From the NCBI RefSeq assembly GCF_016805305.1, contig NZ_JAERQN010000004.1, positions 186,001-250,000 of the forward strand: DNA of 64,000 nucleotides, in the 5' to 3' direction. Below, piece after piece: positions 29,031-35,940 of this stretch. The notes under the pieces are model-generated. The model searched no databases, was not told the origin of the DNA, and was given only the letters and a program-made list of their open reading frames with translations. Origin of the DNA: Falsiroseomonas ponticola (GTDB taxonomy: Bacteria; Pseudomonadota; Alphaproteobacteria; Acetobacterales; Acetobacteraceae). A program made the position numbers and the translations under genes. The stretch's first letter is position 1. Each line of letters starts with the position of its first letter.

Positions 29031-30019
29031 TAGCGCAGGTCGAGGTACTTCATCGGGTCGGTGAGGGTGGTCCCGGCCGGTCCGAACTGGCTTCGCAGCC
29101 CCAGCACGGTGCTGATGCCCGGAATGTCGATGGCCGCGCGCGGCGCGAAGCCGCCGGAGGGGTCGAGCAGCACGCGATAGGAATTGGCCGCGACCTGCTC
29201 GCTCATCGTCGGCACGTTGCGGCGAAGCAGCGCGATGGCCTCCTCGCGGTTGGCCGGATCGTAGAGCCAGGACAGCGCATCGACCGTGCCGCGGATATAG
29301 CCCACGACCTCGGCGCGGTGGCCTTCCGCCCAGCCGCGGCGCGTGGCGGAGACCAGCCCCTGATAGGCGCCCAGCATCCGCGCCGCATCCGCCAGCACGC
29401 GGAAGCCCTGGGCCTCGGCCTGCACCTCGAAGGGGGAGATCAGCAGCGTGCCGGCATGCCGCTTCTCCAGCAGCGCCTGGTAGCGCTGCAGCACGCCCCC
29501 GGCACGCACATAGCTCACCTCCTCCTGCCGCAGGCCGCCGAGCTCCACCAGCTTGCGCAGCACGAAGGCATAGCCGGTGGTCAGGGCGTCCACCGACAAT
29601 TCCTTGCCGCGCAGTTCGGCGAAGCTCGTGATCTCCGGCACGGTGACCAGGCGCAGGAAGCCGTTGTCGCCGCCCATCACGACAGCCAGGTCAGGCGTGC
29701 CCTGCACGCTCGCCTCCCCCTGGCCTTCCATATAGGCGATGACGTTGTCGATCGCCGTCACCGCCATGTCGAAGCGGCCGCTGATGAGGTTGGTGAGCTG
29801 GAAGGTGGAATTGGGCGTGGGCGTCAGCGTCACGCGGACGCCGTGGCGGGCGAAGAAGCCCTTCTCCATCGCGACCCAGATCGGCCAGTTGAAGCCGCCG
29901 GGGAAGGTGATCAGCTCGATCGGCCGCAGGGTCTGCCCCACGGCCCCCAGCGCGGGCATCGCCAGCGCGGCGCCGAGTGCGAGTTTCACAGCGCCACGGC
30001 GGCCCATGCCCTGGTTCAT
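29006..30019 (-). CDS. NMT1/SsuA-type ABC substrate-binding protein
   Basis: 337-residue exported binding protein. It has a signal peptide (MGRRGAVKLALGAALAMPALGAVGQ) and the NMT1-like opening ITFPGGFNWPIWVAMEKGFFARHGVRVTLTPT, then FQLTNLISGRFDMAVTAIDNVIAYMEG. Such proteins bind sulfonates, nitrate, pyrimidine precursors and other small molecules. Start ATG 30019 or 30007 (both before the RR). It is the last gene of the TetR-regulated ABC operon, 146 bases after a permease gene, and is a second, unrelated type of binding protein in that operon. Confidence 0.84.
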   Translation of the reverse strand: MNQGMGRRGAVKLALGAALAMPALGAVGQTLRPIELITFPGGFNWPIWVAMEKGFFARHGVRVTLTPTPNSTFQLTNLISGRFDMAVTAIDNVIAYMEGQGEASVQGTPDLAVVMGGDNGFLRLVTVPEITSFAELRGKELSVDALTTGYAFVLRKLVELGGLRQEEVSYVRAGGVLQRYQALLEKRHAGTLLISPFEVQAEAQGFRVLADAARMLGAYQGLVSATRRGWAEGHRAEVVGYIRGTVDALSWLYDPANREEAIALLRRNVPTMSEQVAANSYRVLLDPSGGFAPRAAIDIPGISTVLGLRSQFGPAGTTLTDPMKYLDLRYYREALPG

Positions 30020-30165
30020 CGATCCGTTCCCCCGATTATGCCCCCAGGCTGGGGGAGGCGCGGCGGGATGGCAAGGCAGGAATGCCGCGCGCGAGGTCCC
30101 GCCCCGCGGCCTTCCCGTGCCTGCGGCGCCAACGGGCGAACCTGCCCTGGACCCTCGCTGGAAGC

Positions 30166-31038
30166 CTACCGGCCGGCCATCCGCCGGTGCGCCAGCACAT
30201 GCGCCACCGCCGTCAGCACCAGCGTGGAGGCCATCAGCACGAAGGCGATGGCGCCGCCGAAGGGCCAGTTGTTCTGCTCGATGAACTGCCCATAGACCAG
30301 CGGCCCCATCATCTGGAATCGCGGCCCGCCGATCAGCACCGGCGTCGCATAGGCGTTCATGCCGAGGATGAAGGTCAGCACGCCGCCGGCCAGCACGCCC
30401 GGCATGGCGAGCGGCAGCAGCACGCGCCAGAACATGCGCGCTGGCGGGGCGCCGAGGTTGAAGGCCGCCTCCTCCACCGACCGGTCGATGCCCTCGATCA
30501 CGCTCTGCAGGCTCAGCACCATGAAGGGCAGGTTCACCGCGGTGATGCCGATGATGACGGCGGGCTCGGTGTACATGATGTCGATCGGCCCGCTGGTGAG
30601 GCCGAGGCCCATCAGCGACGCATTCACCACGCCCTTGGCACCGAAGGCCACCATCCAGCCGGCCGCGCGCACGGCATTGCCGACGAAGAGCGGCAGCACG
30701 ACGGCGATCAGCAGCAGGTTCTTGTAGCGGCTCTGCGTCCGCGCCAGCACATAGGCCAGCGGGAAGCCGAGCACGAGGCAGATCAGCATCACCACGAAGG
30801 CGATGCGCACCGTCCGCCACAGGATGTTCAGGTAGTAGGCGTCGGTGAAGAAGCGGACATAGTTGTCGATGGTCAGCGCATCGACCATGAACTGCCCGGG
30901 GACGAAGGCATTCAGGCTGTAGCGGAACAGCAGGCAAAGCGGCACCAGCAGCGCCACCACGACGAAGATCGTGGCCGGCGCCACCAGCCCCGCCGCGCCC
31001 CATGGGACGCGGCGGGTATCGGAAGCCGCCAGGCTCAA
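30166..31038 (-). CDS. ABC transporter permease, spermidine/putrescine type (PotB-like)
   Basis: 290-residue permease with six predicted helices. The EAA loop is present as VEEAAFNLGAPPARMFWRVLLPLAMPG, preceded by the polyamine-permease features NYVRFFTDAYYLNILWRTVRIA and PLAYVLARTQSRYKNLL. No ATG lies near the start of the homologous part. TTG 31038 forms a TTGA overlap with the binding-protein stop and is the best start. It works with the binding protein, ATPase and second permease encoded just upstream. Confidence 0.84.
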   Translation of the reverse strand: MSLAASDTRRVPWGAAGLVAPATIFVVVALLVPLCLLFRYSLNAFVPGQFMVDALTIDNYVRFFTDAYYLNILWRTVRIAFVVMLICLVLGFPLAYVLARTQSRYKNLLLIAVVLPLFVGNAVRAAGWMVAFGAKGVVNASLMGLGLTSGPIDIMYTEPAVIIGITAVNLPFMVLSLQSVIEGIDRSVEEAAFNLGAPPARMFWRVLLPLAMPGVLAGGVLTFILGMNAYATPVLIGGPRFQMMGPLVYGQFIEQNNWPFGGAIAFVLMASTLVLTAVAHVLAHRRMAGR

Positions 31039-32069
31039 GCCTTGAACACCCGGTCCCACCAATCCTTCATCGCGTTGTTCTCCCGCGCGAGATAGGCGTA
31101 GTCCAGATCCACCAGCCGCCGCTGCTCCTCCGGCGTGAAGCCGATGCGGGCCGAAAGCTCCGGCTCCACCACGGCATTCGTGACCGTCGGGTTGAAGCCC
31201 ATGTCGATGGCGAAGGCCTCCTGCGCGGACTTCTCCAGCATCGCGTCCATATAGGCATAGGCCCCGGCCTTGTTCGGCGCGTTCTTCGCGATGGAGAAGC
31301 CGGAGACATACATCGGCACGCCTTCCACCGGCGCCACCGTCTGCACGGGGATGCCGGCATTCTGCCACTGCACGCCACGCGCCTTCCACATCATGCCGAG
31401 CGCGATCTCCTCCGACTGCATCGCCGCCGCGAAGGCCTCATTCGTCGGATAGAGCCGCGCCCCCGCGCGCTTCGCCGCCAGCAGCAATTCCTTGCCCGGC
31501 TCGATGTTGGAGACGCTGCCGCCGGCGGCCAGCGCGGCCGCCACCATCACGAACTGGTACTGGATGTCGATGAAGCCGATCCTGTTGCCGTGGCGCGGAT
31601 CGATCGCTTCCCGGAAGCCCGCCGGCGCGGCGACCAGCTTCGGGTTGTAGAGCACGACCTTGCCCGAATAGATGTGCCCCACGCCGAACTTGTAGCGCAT
31701 CGCGGGGATGATGCTGGCCGCGTTGCGCAGCCGCGAATAGTCGATCTCCTCCGCGACGCCGGCCTCGCCCATCTCATGCATGTTGGCGGCGGAGAAGCCC
31801 TGGATGTCCACGGTCCCGCGCGGCAGGCGGCGTTCGGCCACCATCTTGGCGCGCCGCGGCGCATCGCTGGCCTGGTCCTGCACCACCTCCCAGCCCTGCG
31901 GCTTCAGGATCGGGTCCTCGATGTTCTTGGTCAGCAGCCGCGCATAGTCGCCGCCCCAGGTGCCGACCACGACGCGCCCGCGCCCCTGCGCCCGCGCGCT
32001 TCCCGCGCCCAGCGCCACCGCGCCCGCCCCCAGCAGCGCCTGGCGCCGCGTCACCGAAAACCTGCTCAT
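31035..32069 (-). CDS. ABC substrate-binding protein, spermidine/putrescine (PotD) type
   Basis: 344-residue periplasmic protein. The start (ATG 32069, GGAGAGG upstream) opens a signal with an RR pair (SVTRRQALLGAGAVALGAGSARA), which could be a Tat or Sec signal. The mature part begins VVVGTWGGDYARLLTKNIEDPILKPQG, and later blocks such as NPKLVAAPAGFREAIDPRHGNRIGF and GFSIAKNAPNKAGAYAYMDAML fit the PotD/AfuA-like extracellular solute-binding group. The ligand is not certain. It sits between the ATPase and a permease gene in a complete ABC operon. Confidence 0.86.
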   Translation of the reverse strand: MSRFSVTRRQALLGAGAVALGAGSARAQGRGRVVVGTWGGDYARLLTKNIEDPILKPQGWEVVQDQASDAPRRAKMVAERRLPRGTVDIQGFSAANMHEMGEAGVAEEIDYSRLRNAASIIPAMRYKFGVGHIYSGKVVLYNPKLVAAPAGFREAIDPRHGNRIGFIDIQYQFVMVAAALAAGGSVSNIEPGKELLLAAKRAGARLYPTNEAFAAAMQSEEIALGMMWKARGVQWQNAGIPVQTVAPVEGVPMYVSGFSIAKNAPNKAGAYAYMDAMLEKSAQEAFAIDMGFNPTVTNAVVEPELSARIGFTPEEQRRLVDLDYAYLARENNAMKDWWDRVFKA

Positions 32070-32102
32070 GCTCGCCTCTCCTTGTCCTGTTCTCACGGGT
32101 CT

Positions 32103-33155
32103 TCACGCCGCATCGGGAAACACCATGCCGGCCGCGCGCGGCCAGCCGATGGGAACCGTCTCGCCCAGCGCCGGCGGCCTGATCCCCGCGCGGTTGGGCA
32201 CATGCACCACCAGCTTCTCGCGCTCGGCGATGCGCACATGCAGCTCGATCAGCGGGCCGAGATAGGAGACGAACTCCACCACCCCCGCCAGCCGGTTCTC
32301 CTCGCCCTCCGGCGGCGCCAGGTGCACCGCCTCCGGCCGGATCGCGAGCACCGCGGGCCCCGGCGCCGCATCCGGCACCACCACATCCACGCCGCCCGCC
32401 GTCACGAAGCGCCCGCCCGCCGCCACGCGCCCGGCCAGGAAGGTGCTGCGCCCGACGAAGCCCGCCACGAAGCGATCCGCCGGCCGCTCATACAGGTCCT
32501 GCTGGCTGCCCACCTGCCGGATCGCGCCCTCCGCCATCACCACCAGCCGGTCGGCCACCGTCAGCGCCTCCTCCTGGTCATGCGTCACCATGATCGTGGT
32601 CAGGCCCAGTTGCCGCTGCAGCTGCCGGATCTCGACGCGCACCTCCTCCCGCAGCTTGGCGTCGAGGTTCGACAGCGGCTCATCCAGCAGCAGCACGTCG
32701 GGATGGATGGCCAGGGCCCGGGCGAGTGCCGCGCGCTGCTGCTGCCCGCCCGACATCTGCCGCGGCAGGCGCGCCGCGTAGGGCTCCATCCGCACCATGC
32801 GCAGCGCCTCGATCGCCCGCGCCTCGCGCTCGGCCTTCGGCACCTTCCGCATCTCCAGCCCGAAGGCCACGTTCTCCGCCACCGTCATGTGCGGGAACAG
32901 CGCGTAGTTCTGGAACACCATGCCGGTGTTGCGCAGCCAGGGCGGGCTCGCCGTGATGTCCCGCCCGCCGAGGCGGATCACCCCCGCGCTCGGCTCCACG
33001 AAGCCCGCCACCATGCGCAACGTCGTCGTCTTGCCGCAGCCGGACGGCCCCAGCAGCACCAGGAACTCCCCATCCGCGACGTCCAGCGTCACGTCCCGCA
33101 CCGTCGTCACCGCGCCGTAGCGCTTGGTCAGCCCCGCGATCTCCAGCCTCGCCAT
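32103..33155 (-). CDS. ABC transporter ATPase, spermidine/putrescine (PotA) type
   Basis: 350-residue ATPase that powers the adjacent permeases. It shows Walker A GPSGCGKTTT, Q-loop YALFPHMTVAENVAFGLEM, signature MSGGQQQRAALARAL, Walker B VLLLDEPLSNLDAKLR and the switch His in MVTHDQEEAL. A C-terminal TOBE-like part (about residues 275-345, including VLAIRPEAVHLAPPEGEENRLAG) is typical of PotA/MalK-type ATPases. Start ATG 33155 is chosen because homology begins there. The stop is 33 bases before the binding-protein start. Confidence 0.93.
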   Translation of the reverse strand: MARLEIAGLTKRYGAVTTVRDVTLDVADGEFLVLLGPSGCGKTTTLRMVAGFVEPSAGVIRLGGRDITASPPWLRNTGMVFQNYALFPHMTVAENVAFGLEMRKVPKAEREARAIEALRMVRMEPYAARLPRQMSGGQQQRAALARALAIHPDVLLLDEPLSNLDAKLREEVRVEIRQLQRQLGLTTIMVTHDQEEALTVADRLVVMAEGAIRQVGSQQDLYERPADRFVAGFVGRSTFLAGRVAAGGRFVTAGGVDVVVPDAAPGPAVLAIRPEAVHLAPPEGEENRLAGVVEFVSYLGPLIELHVRIAEREKLVVHVPNRAGIRPPALGETVPIGWPRAAGMVFPDAA

Positions 33156-33159
33156 CGCG

Positions 33160-33969
33160 TCACACCACCTGGGAGAGTTTGACGAAGCGGTCGGTGACCA
33201 GCATCGCGACGCCAATGACCACGATCTGCACCAGCGACACCGCCGCCACCACGGGGTCGATCTTCCAGGCGAGGTACTGGAGGATCGCGATCGGCAAGGT
33301 GGTCTGCCCCGGCGCCACCAGGAACATCGAGGCCTCCAGATTGCCGAAGGAGGTGACGAAGCCGAACAGCGCGCCGGCCACCACGCCCGGCCGGATCGCC
33401 GGCAGGGTCACGCGCCGGAAGGCCACCCAGGGCGTCGCGCCGAGGCTCAGCGCCGCTTCCCCGATGGAGGGGTTGAGCGTGGAGAGGCTCGCCGTCACCA
33501 GCCTGACCGCCCAGGGGATGACGATCAGCGCATGCGCCGCGACCAGCCCGGCCTTGGAGCCCAGCAGCGGCCATTCGGTGGCGATCTCCACCTCCATCTC
33601 GCCGACATAGAAGGCCGCGCCGAGCACCACGCCCGGCACCACCAGCGGCAGCATCAGCAGCGTGTTGAGGATGGGCTTCAGCGGCAGCCCGCTGCGCACC
33701 AGCGCCAGGCTCGCCGGCACCGCCAGCGCAAGCCCGATCGCCGTCGCCATCACGCTGACCTGCAGGCTGACCATGAAGCCGCTGGCGAAGGCGCGGTTGT
33801 CCGGGATGGCGGCGAACCAGCGCAGCGTATAGCCCGTGGGCGGGAAGGACGGGATCTCCTGCCGGAAGAAGGCGAGCCACGCCACCAGCAGCAGCGGCGT
33901 GACGATGATCGCCAGCGCGAAGCCGGCGCTGCCGCGCAGCGCCAGGCGCCGCAGGCCGCGCGATCCCAT
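33160..33969 (-). CDS. ABC transporter permease, spermidine/putrescine type (PotC-like)
   Basis: 269-residue permease with six predicted helices. It contains the typical FPPTGYTLRWFAAIPDNRAFASGFMVSLQVSVMAT segment and an EAA loop (IGEAALSLGATPWVAFRRVTLPAIRPG). Its start ATG 33969 shares one base with the TetR stop and its own stop is 4 bases before the ATPase start, so it is tightly coupled with both. It is the partner of the PotB-like permease at the other end of the operon. Confidence 0.89.
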   Translation of the reverse strand: MGSRGLRRLALRGSAGFALAIIVTPLLLVAWLAFFRQEIPSFPPTGYTLRWFAAIPDNRAFASGFMVSLQVSVMATAIGLALAVPASLALVRSGLPLKPILNTLLMLPLVVPGVVLGAAFYVGEMEVEIATEWPLLGSKAGLVAAHALIVIPWAVRLVTASLSTLNPSIGEAALSLGATPWVAFRRVTLPAIRPGVVAGALFGFVTSFGNLEASMFLVAPGQTTLPIAILQYLAWKIDPVVAAVSLVQIVVIGVAMLVTDRFVKLSQVV

Positions 33970-34694
33970 CAGCCGCCCCCCCGCGCCGCGCCGCGCGCGC
34001 GGTCCCGCACCAGGCGCTTGCGCGGGGCCTCTGCATGCCCGAAGGCCGGCAGCATGGGCGGCGGAAGCGGCGCCGCGGCGCCCGCATCCTGCCCCAGCCA
34101 GCCGCGCAGCTGCCGCTTCCACCAGCCCAGCATCGCGGCGTAGTAGGCAGGGTCATTGCGCAGCACGTTCTGCGCGATCATGCCGCGGATCAGGCACATG
34201 GTCGCGTTCAGCGACACCTGCGCCTCCTCCGCCGGAATGCCCGCCACCGCCGAAAGCCGGGTCCAGGACGCATCCAGCGCCGCGTGGAATTCCCGCACCA
34301 CCGGCAGCAGCCGCTCCCGGAAGGGCGCGTTGTGGCGGGCCTCCGGCAGGAATTCCATCGTCACCTGGAACAGCCCGCTCGCCATCATGTCCCAGAGGTA
34401 GTCGACCAGCGCCTCGATCGGCATGGTCGGCGCGGGATAGGCATCGCAGAGCTTGCGCAGGCCGCCCGTCGCCTGGTCCAGCAGCCAGGCGATGGAGCAG
34501 ACCAGCAGGTCCTCCCGGCTCGCGAAATGGTAGGTCAGCGCGCCGCGGGAAACGCCGGCGCGGCGCGCGATATCGGGCGTGGTCAGCCGGGTCAGCCCCT
34601 GGTCGCGCAGCGCCTCCACCGTGGCGCGCAGCAGCCGGGCCCGGGTTTCCTCCCGGCGCTCCTCCTGCGTTCGGCGGCGCGGCGCATCGATCAT
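33969..34694 (-). CDS. TetR-family regulator of the ABC operon
   Basis: 241-residue regulator with a clear N-terminal HTH (about residues 38-64: TTPDIARRAGVSRGALTYHFASREDLL) and a BetI-like ligand-binding C-terminus. It is the first gene of the minus-strand ABC operon and probably controls it in response to the transported ligand. ATG 34694 is used; ATG 34739 adds 15 residues. Between the two lies an imperfect dyad AACACGCAAGTCTGTT (34721-34736), which could be its own operator, favouring the shorter protein. A 30-residue Pro/Ala-rich, basic C-terminal extension is unusual. Confidence 0.85.
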   Translation of the reverse strand: MIDAPRRRTQEERREETRARLLRATVEALRDQGLTRLTTPDIARRAGVSRGALTYHFASREDLLVCSIAWLLDQATGGLRKLCDAYPAPTMPIEALVDYLWDMMASGLFQVTMEFLPEARHNAPFRERLLPVVREFHAALDASWTRLSAVAGIPAEEAQVSLNATMCLIRGMIAQNVLRNDPAYYAAMLGWWKRQLRGWLGQDAGAAAPLPPPMLPAFGHAEAPRKRLVRDRARGAARGGG

Positions 34695-34800
34695 CACGGG
34701 ATTGAGACAGCCCACAAACAAACACGCAAGTCTGTTCATGGCGCAAATCGCGCCCGCCCGGCGGGGGCTGCCTCGCGCGCGGGCAGCCCCGGCGCGGAAC

Positions 34801-35877
34801 CTAGCCCCGCGCCACCGCCTCCGCGATCGCCTTGCCCACATCGATGGTGCCGGCCTGCCCGCCCATGTCGCGCGTGCGCGGCCCGCCCTCGGCCAGCAGC
34901 TTCTCGATGGTCTGCGTGATGCAGTCCGCCGCCGCCTTCTCCCCCAGGTGCTCCAGCATCATCGCCCCCGACCAGATCTGCCCGATCGGGTTCGCGATCC
35001 ACTTGCCCGCGATGTCCGGCGCGCTGCCATGCACGGGCTCGAACATGGAGGGCGCCGTCTTCTCCGGGTTGATGTTGGCGCTGGCCGCGATGCCGATGGA
35101 GCCCGCCACCGCCGGGCCCAGATCGCTCAGGATGTCCCCGAACAGGTTCGATCCCACCACCACGTCGAACCAGTCGGGATGCTGGACGAAATGCGCGCAG
35201 AGGATGTCGATGTGGTATTCGTTCGCCGTCACCTCGGGATAGTTCTTCGCCATGAGCGCGAAGCGCTCATCCCAGTAGGGCATGGTGAAGGTGATGCCGT
35301 TGGACTTCGTCGCGCTCGTCACCTTCTTCCGCTTGCGCGTCATCGCCAGCTCGAAGGCGTATTTCATGATCCGGTCGCAGCCGATCCGCGTCATGATCGA
35401 TTGCTGGGAAACGAATTCGCGATCGGTGCCCGGGAACATCCGCCCGCCGACGCTGCTGTACTCGCCCTCCGTATTCTCCCGCACCACGTAGAAATCGATA
35501 TCCTCCGGCCCGCGGTTCGCGAGCGGGCTCTTCGACCCCGGCAGCAGCTTGCAGGGGCGCAGGTTCACATACTGGTCGAAGCCGCGGCGGATCGGGATCA
35601 GCAGGCCCCAGAGCGAGACATGGTCCGGCACCCCCGGCCAGCCGACGGCGCCCAGGAACACGCTGTCGCTGTCCCGCAGCTGGTCGAGGCCATCATCCGG
35701 CATCATCTTGCCGGTGGCGGCATAGGTCTCGCAGGACCAGTCGTAATGCTTCAGCTCCAGCTCGAAGCCGAAGCGCCGCGCCGCGGCGTCCAGCACGCGC
35801 AGCCCCTCGGGCGTCGTCTCCTTGCCGATGCCGTCGCCGGGGATGACGGCGATGCGGTGCTTTCTCGTGGTGCTCAT
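34801..35877 (-). CDS. Tartrate dehydrogenase / beta-hydroxyacid oxidative decarboxylase family (TtuC-like)
   Basis: 358-residue NAD-dependent enzyme of the isopropylmalate/isocitrate dehydrogenase superfamily. Motifs: IAVIPGDGIGKETTPEGLRVL, the substrate loop VVRENTEGEYSSVGGRMF, KSNGITFTMPYWDERF, the metal-binding GSNLFGDILSDLGPA and the NAD-binding EPVHGSAPDIAGK. The set SVFLGAVGWPGVPDHVSLWGLLIPIRR matches tartrate dehydrogenases rather than LeuB. The substrate could be tartrate, D-malate or a related acid. Its stop is 106 bases before the TetR gene, so cotranscription is possible but not required. Confidence 0.86.
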   Translation of the reverse strand: MSTTRKHRIAVIPGDGIGKETTPEGLRVLDAAARRFGFELELKHYDWSCETYAATGKMMPDDGLDQLRDSDSVFLGAVGWPGVPDHVSLWGLLIPIRRGFDQYVNLRPCKLLPGSKSPLANRGPEDIDFYVVRENTEGEYSSVGGRMFPGTDREFVSQQSIMTRIGCDRIMKYAFELAMTRKRKKVTSATKSNGITFTMPYWDERFALMAKNYPEVTANEYHIDILCAHFVQHPDWFDVVVGSNLFGDILSDLGPAVAGSIGIAASANINPEKTAPSMFEPVHGSAPDIAGKWIANPIGQIWSGAMMLEHLGEKAAADCITQTIEKLLAEGGPRTRDMGGQAGTIDVGKAIAEAVARG

Positions 35878-35940
35878 GCGGGCTCGCTCCGGTCAGGGCG
35901 CGGACCCTGCCGCCCCCCGCCCGATCCGGCAAGCCCGCCC

